A stretch of 64,000 bases of DNA from NORP240 sp038134485 (GCA_038134485.1 JAYPVG010000004.1:82401-146400); one strand, 5' to 3'; shown: positions 51,994-60,834, numbered from the stretch's first letter. Notes: generated from the sequence alone by a model not told the origin. A program made the numbers and translations.

Positions 51994-52830
51994 CTAGTCT
52001 CGGGGAAGAGGGTTGCGACGGTACTCTCCGTACATCAACTCCTCGACAAACTCTACACAACGAAAATCCATCAGACGGGCATTTTCTTCCATGCGCCTGT
52101 AGATCGGCATACGAATGGTGAAAGGCTCGGTTAGCACCAGCGGGTCTTCGATGGTCGCTTCGTACTGAATGTGGTTGGGCCCCATCAGCGTGTAGCGTTC
52201 CACCACATGCATCTGGTAGCTGTGGTGGCTACCCGCGCGGTCCAGCCAGGTGCCATCATGCAACCCCGTCACATCAACCACCAGGGTGTCACCTTCCCAC
52301 CTGCCGAACGACCAGCCCATCCAGGAATCAAGCGGCGCGGGACCGGGGTCCTCCATGTAAATATCCCTCACCGCACCGGCAAACTGATAGGCAATGAAAA
52401 CATCATTGGCATTCTGAATTATCTGGAAGGGATGCGGCATGTAAGTCGCCCGCGGCACGCCCGGCATGTAGCATTTTACTTCGGGGTCCCTCTCGATCCA
52501 GTTTGCGGCGTTTTGTTCTTTCACGGCTCTTGCTTCAGGGGTATAGGGAATCCGGCCACCACCAACGATGACACCCATACTGCCCGGTACCGAAAGGACC
52601 GCACCGGCTCGCATGGTAGCGCTGGCGGGAAGCGGGTTAACCGGCCCCTCTCGCATCTGCACCGAGTGTCGTGCAATATGCGGCTCCAGATCCCAGTTCG
52701 CCTCGTTCATCACCTGCCAGATACCATTCATGTCCGGGCGACCATTCGCCAGTCGAGGTATTTCCTGAGCCAGAGCAGTCAGAGAGACAAGAGTCATAGA
52801 GAAAGTGAAAAAACTTCGAAGCGCTTTCAT
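51994..52830 (-). CDS. Secreted protein with PDMNGIW/WEGDTLVVDV motifs, relative of next gene
   Basis: A 278-residue exported protein with a signal peptide (FFTFSMTLVSLTALAQ). It begins with PRLANGRPDMNGIWQV, the usual opening of this family, and continues with CYMPGVPRATYMPHPFQIIQ, RWEGDTLVVDVTGL, and HIQYEATIEDPLVLTEPFT near the end. It shares the last two blocks with the following gene but is shorter. It heads the minus-strand group of two such proteins, DUF6152 and penicillin acylase. The function is unknown; the fold appears mainly beta, as in lipocalin-like binders, but that is a guess. Confidence 0.8.
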   Translation of the reverse strand: MKALRSFFTFSMTLVSLTALAQEIPRLANGRPDMNGIWQVMNEANWDLEPHIARHSVQMREGPVNPLPASATMRAGAVLSVPGSMGVIVGGGRIPYTPEARAVKEQNAANWIERDPEVKCYMPGVPRATYMPHPFQIIQNANDVFIAYQFAGAVRDIYMEDPGPAPLDSWMGWSFGRWEGDTLVVDVTGLHDGTWLDRAGSHHSYQMHVVERYTLMGPNHIQYEATIEDPLVLTEPFTIRMPIYRRMEENARLMDFRCVEFVEELMYGEYRRNPLPRD

Positions 52831-53103
52831 TTATTATTCTTCTCCTGGAAGCAGTGATCGCTGTTGCAACCGTGACACTGTTTGCCATGGTTAGCGTCAA
52901 TGTATTCTGTTACAGCCTGATTCTAACTCACAGTTTGTAGACTCGTCATCCACAACTGCCGAGCACCAGCTTCGCAGCACTGAGGCCTTATGCGCAGGAG
53001 TTGTGTCGTCTTTTGGACCATGTGGTAAAGTATCGAGACGAACTAAAAATGTGCGGGAGCAGCAACAATTCTGCCTCTCGCTTACCCGCTTAAAGGTACC
53101 TTG

Positions 53104-54033
53104 ATGAGCTATCCCTTCAAACTGCAACAGCGGCAGAAGTTTGCCTCATTCGCTGTCTCCTCGCTGCTACTGGTCGTTGTCAGCATGCCGGCTCATAGCC
53201 AGAGTAACGATGTTTCCCTGACCGGGATTATTGACTTTCACGTGCACGCAGGCCCGGATTCAAGGCCCCGTTCCCTCAACGACTTTGAAGCGGCGCGCCT
53301 GGCAAGACAGGCCGGACTGCGAGGAATCGTATTGAAGAACCACTTCACCATGACTGCGGATCGGGCGGCCCTGGTAATGTCCGAGATCGATGGTCTGGAA
53401 ATATTCGGTGGAATCGCGCTCAACCGGGCAGTCGGGGGCATCAATCCGGAGGCAATACGCCAGATGGTTGCCTTCGACGGTGGGCGGGGCAAGGTGGTGT
53501 GGCTGCCCACCTTTGATTCGGAGTTTTATGTCAAACGAGCCGGAGGCAATGATCCTTACGTGAGCGTGATGGTAGATGGCGCCCCGGTGCCCGAGCTTCT
53601 CGAAGTCTTTCGCCTGATTGCCGAACACGGGCTGGTGCTTGCCATGGGCCACTCCTCGCCCGAAGAAGTCCTGGAGTTGATTCCAATCGCGCAAAGCCTC
53701 GGCGTCGAGCGGATTCTGGTGACTCATGTATTCGGCCAGGGGGCAAGCACGGACCAGATGAGGCAGATGGCTCAGCTCGGCGCTGTGATGGAGCTTGACT
53801 GGCTGGCGGTGCATTCAGGCAGTTTATCGATCAACGACTACGTCGAGGTCATCGAATCCCTCGGAGCCGAAGCGTTTCTCATCTCGACGGATTTCGGCCA
53901 GGCTGGAAACCCGGATCACGCAACCGGCATGACCAGGTTCATCGAGGCATTACTGGCGGCAGGGATCAGCCGGAATCAGGTGGCAACCATGAGCCAGGCC
54001 AATCCGGCGATTCTGCTGGGACTGGATCAGTAG
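53104..54033 (+). CDS. Exported DUF6282-like metal-dependent hydrolase
   Basis: A 309-residue protein with a signal peptide (FAVSSLLLVVVSMPAHSQ) and a PHP/amidohydrolase-like TIM barrel. Metal-ligand candidates are IDFHVHAGPDSR near residue 42, KNHFTM, MGHSSPEEVLELI and VTHVFGQGAS. The C-terminal LISTDFGQAGNPDHATGM contributes an Asp and completes a mononuclear or binuclear site. The pattern fits DUF6282, uncharacterised amidohydrolase relatives. ATG 53104 has AAAGG 7 bases upstream. It is divergent from the secreted-protein group and converges with the M20 peptidase. Confidence 0.82.
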   Translation: MSYPFKLQQRQKFASFAVSSLLLVVVSMPAHSQSNDVSLTGIIDFHVHAGPDSRPRSLNDFEAARLARQAGLRGIVLKNHFTMTADRAALVMSEIDGLEIFGGIALNRAVGGINPEAIRQMVAFDGGRGKVVWLPTFDSEFYVKRAGGNDPYVSVMVDGAPVPELLEVFRLIAEHGLVLAMGHSSPEEVLELIPIAQSLGVERILVTHVFGQGASTDQMRQMAQLGAVMELDWLAVHSGSLSINDYVEVIESLGAEAFLISTDFGQAGNPDHATGMTRFIEALLAAGISRNQVATMSQANPAILLGLDQ

Positions 54034-54063
54034 TCCCGGGCTCAACTGCGGGACCCTGGCGGC

Positions 54064-55485
54064 CTACTCGGCGGCGAGTTCCAGCACCACGTCCCAGTTG
54101 AAGCGCACGAAGCGGTTCAGCTCACTGATCAGGATTCGCTCCTGGTCACTGTGGGCACCGAATCCCAGCGGACCATCCTCAACATCGATTGCCGGCCCTA
54201 TCCCGTAGCACTGAATCCCGGTGTTGCGCAGATAGGCCATGTCGGTAGCGCCCGTGCTCATGGTAGGCAGGGTAATCACGCCGTAATGCTTGTTGACGTT
54301 GGCCTCAATGGCGCTGAATGCCGGCGTATCGAGCCTGGCCTGACCGGGGGGCCTGGTATTGCGCTGACCGAGGCTGACTTCGACAGCCGGATCGTTGATC
54401 ACCCTGCGAATTTCATTGAGAAACTCGGGAACGTTTTCATCCGGCAAGGCACGGAAATCGACCTGAGCGCGAGCCTCGGAGGGAATTACATTGATCCGGT
54501 AGCCGGCGTCGAAGATATTGGGTGACAGCGAGGATCGCAACATCGAGGCGTGACGTGGTTCGTTGGCCAGAAAGTATTCGTCGGCTTCGCTGACCCGACC
54601 GGGGTCCAGCACCGCCATGTAACGTTCGGCATCCGCCACGGGGGAGATGGACGCAAGACGCTCAAAATAGGCCGCAGTCGTCTCATTAAGCCGCACCGGC
54701 GTGCGCCAGTCGGCAATAGCCGCCACCGCCCTGGCCAGCCTGGCAACCGAGTTGGTCTGCAAGGGCACCGATCCGTGTCCGGCAACTCCGGTGGCCACCA
54801 GTTCTACCGCGTAGGGAATTTTTTCAACCGTCTGTACCGAGGCGTACTGCACCTCCCGGTTGACTCGCGTCACACCCCCTCCTTCCGCCAGACAGAATTC
54901 GGCGTCTATCTTGTCGAGGTGGTTATTCACCATGAACTCGATACCGTACTCGGTAGCACCCTCTTCCCCTGATTCGGCCAGGAAGATCACATCGCGGGCC
55001 AGAGGGATATTCAACCGTTTCAGGTAAATCATTACCATCAGCGCGGCGGTCAGATTGTCCTTGTCGTCGACTGCGCCACGTCCATAGACGTAGCCGTCCT
55101 CGACAGTGGCGCTGAACGGTGGAAAGGTCCATTTCTCGGGATCCACGTTCACCACGTCAGTATGTGCCATGATCAGGAGCGGTTCCCGCGTGCCTGAACC
55201 CGGCAAGCGCGCCACCACGTTGGGGCGTTCCGGATCAACCGCGAGCATTTCTGTTGCTATGCCCTCGGCTTCGAGGACATCGCGCAGGTATTCGGCGGCA
55301 GGCAACTCGCGGCCGGGAGGGTCACTGGTATCGAACTGCAGCAGCGTGCGAAAATGATCCAGGGTTTCCTGTTCGACTGTCTCCCAATCCGGCTCATCGT
55401 ACTGAGCGACAAGCGTCGCGGGAAATGCCACTACCGCCAGCTGCAGCATCCACTTCATTACCCTCGACATCGTATGCTTTCCCAT
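54064..55485 (-). CDS. Exported M20-family metallopeptidase
   Basis: A 473-residue peptidase of the M20/M25/M40 family with a signal peptide (MLQLAVVAFPATLVAQ). Zinc ligands and catalytic residues are in LIMAHTDVVNVDPEKWTFPP (His, Asp), GRGAVDDKDN (bridging Asp), ESGEEGATEYG (Glu-Glu) and GFGAHSDQERI at the C-terminus. The inserted dimerisation domain carries SPNIFDAGYRINVIPSEARA. It likely cleaves dipeptides or acyl-amino acids in the periplasm. GGAG sits 7 bases before the ATG at 55485. It converges with the DUF6282 gene. Confidence 0.92.
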   Translation of the reverse strand: MGKHTMSRVMKWMLQLAVVAFPATLVAQYDEPDWETVEQETLDHFRTLLQFDTSDPPGRELPAAEYLRDVLEAEGIATEMLAVDPERPNVVARLPGSGTREPLLIMAHTDVVNVDPEKWTFPPFSATVEDGYVYGRGAVDDKDNLTAALMVMIYLKRLNIPLARDVIFLAESGEEGATEYGIEFMVNNHLDKIDAEFCLAEGGGVTRVNREVQYASVQTVEKIPYAVELVATGVAGHGSVPLQTNSVARLARAVAAIADWRTPVRLNETTAAYFERLASISPVADAERYMAVLDPGRVSEADEYFLANEPRHASMLRSSLSPNIFDAGYRINVIPSEARAQVDFRALPDENVPEFLNEIRRVINDPAVEVSLGQRNTRPPGQARLDTPAFSAIEANVNKHYGVITLPTMSTGATDMAYLRNTGIQCYGIGPAIDVEDGPLGFGAHSDQERILISELNRFVRFNWDVVLELAAE

Positions 55486-55710
55486 TACTGATCTCCTGTT
55501 GAAATCGGGGAACTCGGCCTGTCGCTATAGTCACCCGTATAGAGCGTAAAAGTGGCACGTTGTGAAAATGAACACAAGAGGCTCTCTGCAAATGCTGTGC
55601 TGTGGCCACGGGGTTACAATCGACTTGCGTCCCCTTTAAATCTCTGGATTTGACCTCATAAAAGCTCTTACACTGGGAAAAACCGTTTAGTCATTTTTCA
55701 GGAGTATTGA

Positions 55711-56559
55711 ATGAAGCGTGTTTTGTTGTTTGTAGCCACTAATTTCGCAATTCTCATCGTACTGGGAATCGTGCTCAGCTTTCTGATGCCAGCCCTGGGG
55801 CTTGATCAGAGCAGTTACGGCGGCCTGCTGTTCATGTGCGCGGTATTCGGCATGGGCGGCTCGTTCATTTCGCTGTGGATGTCGAAGTTTATTGCCAAGC
55901 GCAGCGTGGGTGCCTACGTGATCGAACAACCGCGCAACGAGAGCGAGTCCTGGCTGGTGGAAACCGTCAGGCGACAGGCACAGCAGGCGGGTATCGGCAT
56001 GCCCGAGGTTGCTATTTATGACTCCCCTGAAATCAACGCCTTTGCGACCGGCGCCAATCGGAATAATGCCCTGGTAGCTGTCAGCACCGGCCTCTTGCGC
56101 AACATGTCTGCCGATGAAGCCGAAGCGGTACTGGGCCACGAGGTGAGCCATGTCGCCAACGGCGATATGGTAACGCTGACCCTCATTCAGGGCGTATTGA
56201 ACACTTTCGTCTATTTCTTTGCCCGCATCGTCGCCAATGTGGTTAACCGCGGAAATGACAGCGCCATGGCCTATTTCATGACCGTGATGGCTTTTCAGGC
56301 AGTCTTCGGCGTGCTTGCCAGCATCATTGTCATGTGGTTTTCCCGTTATCGGGAGTTCAGGGCAGATAGTGGCGGTGCCGATCTGGCCGGTCGCGAAAAA
56401 ATGATAGCGGCACTGGAACGGCTGCGCAGCAATCAGGTGGACAGTCAACTTAACGGCCAACTGGTAGCCTTCGGTATCAGCGGCAAGCGCGCTTTTGCCG
56501 AATTGTTCATGAGCCATCCGCCGCTGGAGAAAAGAATCGCCGCGCTCAAGGGCAGATAG
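55711..56559 (+). CDS. htpX: Heat shock membrane protease HtpX
   Basis: A 282-residue M48 zinc protease of the inner membrane. The active site HEVSHVANGDM lies near residue 143, with the third ligand Glu in SRYREFRADSGGADLAGREK near 222. Four membrane helices are visible, two before and two after the HExxH. HtpX clears damaged membrane proteins with FtsH. AGGAG precedes the ATG. An 8-bp hairpin after the stop probably ends the transcript. I could not find a convincing sigma-32 promoter. Confidence 0.96.
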   Translation: MKRVLLFVATNFAILIVLGIVLSFLMPALGLDQSSYGGLLFMCAVFGMGGSFISLWMSKFIAKRSVGAYVIEQPRNESESWLVETVRRQAQQAGIGMPEVAIYDSPEINAFATGANRNNALVAVSTGLLRNMSADEAEAVLGHEVSHVANGDMVTLTLIQGVLNTFVYFFARIVANVVNRGNDSAMAYFMTVMAFQAVFGVLASIIVMWFSRYREFRADSGGADLAGREKMIAALERLRSNQVDSQLNGQLVAFGISGKRAFAELFMSHPPLEKRIAALKGR

Positions 56560-56591
56560 AATTCGGGGGCCATTACGAACCCGACGTCAAC

Positions 56592-56623
56592 GCGACCCGG
56601 GCAGTCACCGAAGCTCGGGTCGC
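56592..56623 (+). terminator. Hairpin after htpX
   Basis: GCGACCCG and CGGGTCGC form a perfect 8-bp stem around a 16-base loop, about 30 bases past the htpX stop. Only TCTATCT follows, so it is a weak or rho-assisted terminator. Confidence 0.4.
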
Positions 56624-56752
56624 TCTATCTCGCCTGTACCGGCAAAGGGGCAAGGGCAACACTGCTGATTCTATTCCCGAGACCAATCCGCAAGAAGCGC
56701 GCCTGCGTAGATACCCGCATGTCCGCTATCGAAGAGCAGCGCTTCCACTTTC

Positions 56753-57889
56753 ATGGTTTCTCCTGATCCGCACCAACGGGCTATTGCCGCACTTAAAAAC
56801 GCGTTTGTAGCCGACGCGCTGGCGATGCCCGTGCACTGGTACTACAACCCGATGGATATCCTGAGGCAGTTCCCGGGCGGCATCGAGGGATTTGAAGCGG
56901 CGCCTGAATTTCATCCCTCGTCTATCATGTCGCTGCACTCTACAAGCCACGGCGGACGGCGGCGCTCGCAGGATAAAAACGCTAGCCGGGAAATTGTCGG
57001 CGACGTCATCCTGCGGGGCAAACGACAATTCTGGGGGACCAGCAATCGTCACTATCACCACGGTATGCGCGCGGGCGAGAACACATTGAATGCGCACTGT
57101 GCCAGAGTCGTAATTCGCGCTCTGGCTGCAAATGCCGGGCGCTACGACAAGGATCGCTTTCTGGCTGATTACATCGCCTTCATGACTGCGGATCCGCCCC
57201 GGCATCCTGACACCTATGCCGAATCCTACCATCGTGGTTTCTTCGCCAATCTGGAAGCCGGCAATCCCGCGGATCAGTGCGGTGCAGTGACCCACGACAC
57301 GGCATCCGTTGGCGGACTGGTGAGCATCGCACCGCTGGTCTTTTCAGAACGGCTGCGCGCCACACCACTGACTGCCGTACAGGAACACTGCTCACAGCAT
57401 CTGATGCTGACTCACCCTGACAGATCACTCGAGGCAATATGTGGCAGCTACGTGGCCCTGCTCGACGCCCTGAGCTGCTGCGACAGTCCTGCCGCCGCCC
57501 GACAAATTCTGGCTGACTGTGCACGGACTAGCGTTAACATCAATCTGGCAAAAATTGTGTCCTCCAGTCGCAGCGATTTCGACGTAATTGGCGGTCGCTT
57601 CTCACCAGCCTGCTACATATCCGGCTCATGGCCCGGAGTCCTCTACCTTGCCTATCGCTATCTGGAAGATCCCCTGTCAGGACTGTTGGCAAATGCCAAC
57701 CTGGGGGGCGACAACGTTCACCGCGGTTTTGTGCTGGGCACCATTCTGGGAGCCGCAAGTGGCGAGACGATTGACGAGTTGTTCAAGCAACTCGTCGATC
57801 GCGAAGCTCTGGAAAAAGAACTCGATGGCCTGCTCGCCGACATTAATCAGCCTACGGTACAGGCAGTCGGGGCCGAAACAATACGGTAA
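56753..57889 (+). CDS. ADP-ribosylglycohydrolase-like protein with atypical metal motif
   Basis: A 378-residue all-helical protein of the ADP-ribosylglycohydrolase superfamily. It has the opening ALKNAFVADALAMPVHWYY, the central THDTASVGGLVSIAPL, and the C-terminal LGGDNVHRGFVLGTILGAAS, where standard enzymes have a GGDTD-type Mg site. The first metal stretch (TDDT in the family) is replaced by SLHSTSHGG. It may thus bind a different metal arrangement or act on another N- or O-glycosidic bond. The subfamily with GG(D/E)NVHRG is found in various bacteria and is uncharacterised. No ribosome site is seen before ATG 56753. TerC follows after 71 bases. Confidence 0.82.
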   Translation: MVSPDPHQRAIAALKNAFVADALAMPVHWYYNPMDILRQFPGGIEGFEAAPEFHPSSIMSLHSTSHGGRRRSQDKNASREIVGDVILRGKRQFWGTSNRHYHHGMRAGENTLNAHCARVVIRALAANAGRYDKDRFLADYIAFMTADPPRHPDTYAESYHRGFFANLEAGNPADQCGAVTHDTASVGGLVSIAPLVFSERLRATPLTAVQEHCSQHLMLTHPDRSLEAICGSYVALLDALSCCDSPAAARQILADCARTSVNINLAKIVSSSRSDFDVIGGRFSPACYISGSWPGVLYLAYRYLEDPLSGLLANANLGGDNVHRGFVLGTILGAASGETIDELFKQLVDREALEKELDGLLADINQPTVQAVGAETIR

Positions 57890-57960
57890 CACCCTGGCAA
57901 GTTCAGAAATTACCCCCCGACGCGACTGCCGGACAAGCAGCCGGTCAAAAAGGTGACACT

Positions 57961-58713
57961 ATGGATTATCTGTTATCGCTACTGGTCGATCCTGCTTCCT
58001 GGGCGGCCCTGGCTACATTGACGCTGATGGAAGTGGTGCTGGGCATCGACAACCTGATTTTCATTTCGATTCTGTCCAACAAACTACCCGAATCCCAGCG
58101 CGCCAGGGCCCGCAAAATTGGTATTGGCGGTGCCCTGATACTGCGCCTGTTGCTGCTGGGCACCGTAGCTATCATTGTTCAGCTTACCGATCCTCTATTC
58201 ACCCTTTTTGAACACAGTTATTCCTGGCGAGACCTGATACTCATAGCCGGGGGCCTGTTCCTGGTCTGGAAGGCAACCACGGAAATTCACGATCACGTTG
58301 ATCCGGAAGAAGATGAAATTGATGTCGAGGGCAGTGCCGCGGCAGTCGGTGTCAGCGCGGTGGTGGCGCAAATATTGGTGCTGGATCTGGTGTTTTCTAT
58401 CGACAGTATAATTACCGCGGTAGGAATGAGTGATCACATACCTATCATGGTGCTGGCAGTGATCCTTGCAGTGACAGCCATGCTGCTGGCCGCCGAACCA
58501 CTTTCCAACTTCATTCATGCCAATCCTACTATCGTGATGCTGGCTCTGGGCTTCCTGTTGCTTATCGGGACCACACTGATAGCCGATGGAATGGGAGTGC
58601 ATGTACCCAAAGGCTATATTTATGCCGCGATGGCTTTCTCGGCGTTTATTGAAGGTCTCAATATGATGTCACGACGCGCCAGAAGAAAACGTAATCTTCA
58701 GGCCAACGCCTAG
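57961..58713 (+). CDS. TerC-family membrane protein
   Basis: A 250-residue integral membrane protein with seven helices and the TerC signatures LMEVVLGIDNLIFISILSN near residue 22 and LDLVFSIDSIITAVGMS near 142, each with the conserved Asp pair in a helix. Related proteins are implicated in tellurite resistance and in metal (Mn or Ca) homeostasis at the exported-protein metalation step. It lacks the CBS and CorC domains of the longer YoaE forms. It converges with the radical SAM gene. Confidence 0.92.
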   Translation: MDYLLSLLVDPASWAALATLTLMEVVLGIDNLIFISILSNKLPESQRARARKIGIGGALILRLLLLGTVAIIVQLTDPLFTLFEHSYSWRDLILIAGGLFLVWKATTEIHDHVDPEEDEIDVEGSAAAVGVSAVVAQILVLDLVFSIDSIITAVGMSDHIPIMVLAVILAVTAMLLAAEPLSNFIHANPTIVMLALGFLLLIGTTLIADGMGVHVPKGYIYAAMAFSAFIEGLNMMSRRARRKRNLQANA

Positions 58714-58774
58714 CGCGTCAGCCGCGGAATGAATGGTGTCTAGCAGATCAGGAATTCACTCTCGTAGCGCAACG

Positions 58775-59734
58775 TTATTGTGAGCAGCTGCCTCCCCCAA
58801 GCACGCAGAACTTCGCACAGTGGGGATGATTGAGTTTAATGCTGCGCCACGCTTCGGTAAGAGTCTTGCCCATATTGAAACGCTGGTCATAGGGCAAAAG
58901 CGTGCAGGCCATTACCGACAGATGCTCATCACCCTTGTGTTTGACCACCATGCGCGAGGTGGCACACATGATGTCCGCGGGATCTTTGTTCAAAATGCCC
59001 CAGCAGGCAGTAGTAATTTCCGGCACATCCACCTTGAGATCCATTTCCGGAAAGAGCACCAGGTCTTCGGGACTATAGGCGTCAAGTTTAATATTTTCCT
59101 GCTCGAACAGGCTTGCATAACCCCTGCGCATGTCAGACTCCTCCTCGCCCCAGAATGTGCGGCCGGCGACGCTGAAGGAAAGGCCTCTGTCTGAGAGCCA
59201 GCGCAGCCCCTTTATCGCCGGCTTCCAGGATCGTTTGCCGCGCTCCCGGGCATGCATTACCTCGGTGTAATGATCCAGAGAAACACGCAACTTCAGCCGC
59301 TCCCCGAATCGCGCACCCAATTCGTCAAGCGCCCCGCTCTGTCTCATCATGGTATTCATGGCATTGGTCAGCACCAGAACGTGAAAGCCACGCTCCAGGC
59401 ATTCTCGAATGATCGGCAGCATCTCGGCATTCAGAAACGGTTCGCCACCGGTAAAACCAATCTCCCTGGTCCGAAAATTCTCGGCAACTATTTCATCGAG
59501 CAGACTGATCACTTCCCGCAAACTGATGTATGACAGGCGATCGTTGGTCGGGGTCGACTCGATATAGCAATTTTCGCAGGAAAGATTGCAGAGACTCCCG
59601 GTATTGATCCACAGAGTCTCAAGCTGTCTGGGATCCACCGAGGCGCGAACCTCGCCATTGGCAGTCAGATCGGGATCGCTGAACTTGGCGTTTCCGACTG
59701 GCAGTTCTTTAAGCTTGATGTGTTCTGAACTCAT
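58775..59734 (-). CDS. Radical SAM enzyme with SPASM-like C-terminus, partner of ArsM
   Basis: A 319-residue radical SAM protein. The [4Fe-4S] motif is C49-x3-C53-x2-C56 (CNLSCENCYIES), followed by GFTGGEPF near residue 97 and LRVSLDHY near 150. The C-terminal third has six cysteines (ACWG, MCATS, ACTLLPYD, then HCAKFC and GSC in the last 15 residues), like a SPASM/Twitch auxiliary cluster. The start at ATG 59734 is 5 bases after the ArsM-type gene stop; the longer frame to 59911 overlaps that gene and is rejected. The usual radical SAM partner of ArsM is ArsS, with a DUF3641 tail and a CNQACxHC motif, and this protein has neither. A modified-arsenical product is the leading idea. Confidence 0.86.
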   Translation of the reverse strand: MSSEHIKLKELPVGNAKFSDPDLTANGEVRASVDPRQLETLWINTGSLCNLSCENCYIESTPTNDRLSYISLREVISLLDEIVAENFRTREIGFTGGEPFLNAEMLPIIRECLERGFHVLVLTNAMNTMMRQSGALDELGARFGERLKLRVSLDHYTEVMHARERGKRSWKPAIKGLRWLSDRGLSFSVAGRTFWGEEESDMRRGYASLFEQENIKLDAYSPEDLVLFPEMDLKVDVPEITTACWGILNKDPADIMCATSRMVVKHKGDEHLSVMACTLLPYDQRFNMGKTLTEAWRSIKLNHPHCAKFCVLGGGSCSQ

Positions 59735-59739
59735 GAGCC

Positions 59740-60834
59740 TCAACAACAACCCGAAGAATTTATCGTTGTTGAATCTGATCCCGGAGCTTCCTGATACGGC
59801 AGGTCTGTTCCACATCCCGGAAAAATACCGTAGTGCTCGGTGAAATTTCCGTGAAATTCGAAAAACGGTCGAAAGCGCGTGTCGGCCAGCATCATCCAGG
59901 TATTGCCGCATACGGGCACTATCTTGCCTTTTTGGAACACATGATGATCGTCCAGTTTGAATTCGTGCGCCTGCTCAGCCACCCCACCGAGGTATTTGAC
60001 CGCCTGACCGTAGTCTTCGCAGGCGGGTTCCAGACCTGGCAGCTTGAAAAGTCTGTGGGTGACCGAATAAAACCGATAACCCTCGGTCTTGCGCAACACA
60101 GACTCGTTATCAACAGTCAGCCGACGCGAGTCCACGATTCGGGGATCGATGAAACCAACCTTGCGTGCCAGCGTAAAAAAATCATTCCAGTACAGCGCAC
60201 CACTCAGGCATTCCCCGTAGAGTTCCCGATCGTTTACCAGCTCCGGCGGAATGCGTCGATCGCAATACACATCCGAGAAATAGAATTCACCTCCGTCGCG
60301 CAGCACCCGGTATGCCTCACTCAACACTGCCTCCTTGTCTGCCGCCAGATTTACTACGCAATTGGAAACAATTAGATCGAATCCATTCGATTCGATGCCC
60401 GCGCTCTGAAGGTCCTGTATGTTCCCCTTTACAAAGCCGACGTTGGATTGACGGTAGCCGAATTTATCCCGATGCCAGTCCATGTGACGATTGGCGACCT
60501 CAAGCTGCTCGTCGGTCATATCGATGCCGAGCACAGTACCATGCTCGCCCGTAAGCTGCGCCAACAGGTAACAGTCACGACCGGCGCCGCTACCCAGATC
60601 AAGAACCCGCAGACCGTCCAACTGGGTCGGAATGGTCAATCCGCACCCGTAATATTTCATCAGCACTTCTTCGTGGACATTTTTGAGACCCTTCTTCACC
60701 GACGAAGGCATATCGGCCACGGTGCAACAGGCATTGGTTTTGAGGTCTTCGCTACTTTGCAGCTCTCTGCCGTAATAGTCCTGCACTTCCTGTTCTATTT
60801 GTTCAACTTTTTTTAACACTGGTTTCACCTGCAA
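59740..60834 (-). CDS. arsM: ArsM-type SAM-dependent arsenite methyltransferase
   Basis: A 364-residue methyltransferase of the ArsM family. The sequence shows KTNACCTVADMP (Cys36-Cys37), then VLDLGSGAGRDCYLLAQLTG as the SAM site. Cys159 in LIVSNCVVNLAADKEAV and Cys209 in YGECLSGALYWNDF are the two strictly conserved As(III)-binding cysteines. The C-terminal FPGCGTD and terminal GCC add further thiols. ArsM methylates trivalent arsenic in steps. The start is unsure: TTG 60834, GTG 60828 or GTG 60819, the last with AGG 8 bases upstream. It is the first gene of a two-gene unit with the radical SAM enzyme. No arsR, arsC or arsenite pump is adjacent. Confidence 0.9.
   Translation of the reverse strand: MQVKPVLKKVEQIEQEVQDYYGRELQSSEDLKTNACCTVADMPSSVKKGLKNVHEEVLMKYYGCGLTIPTQLDGLRVLDLGSGAGRDCYLLAQLTGEHGTVLGIDMTDEQLEVANRHMDWHRDKFGYRQSNVGFVKGNIQDLQSAGIESNGFDLIVSNCVVNLAADKEAVLSEAYRVLRDGGEFYFSDVYCDRRIPPELVNDRELYGECLSGALYWNDFFTLARKVGFIDPRIVDSRRLTVDNESVLRKTEGYRFYSVTHRLFKLPGLEPACEDYGQAVKYLGGVAEQAHEFKLDDHHVFQKGKIVPVCGNTWMMLADTRFRPFFEFHGNFTEHYGIFPGCGTDLPYQEAPGSDSTTINSSGCC

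Noticed and set aside
55620..55710. Sigma-32 heat-shock promoter of htpX
   Set aside because: CCCC and CTTG words are present, but their spacing does not fit the -35/-10 arrangement.
58775..59734. Assignment of the radical SAM protein as ArsS
   Set aside because: The core is CNLSCENC, not the ArsS CNQACxHC type, and the C-terminal GNAYCCGC-like DUF3641 region is missing.
59735..59911. 59-residue N-terminal extension of the radical SAM protein
   Set aside because: It overlaps the ArsM-type gene antisense-free but out of frame, and the ATG at 59734 starts 5 bases after that gene's stop.
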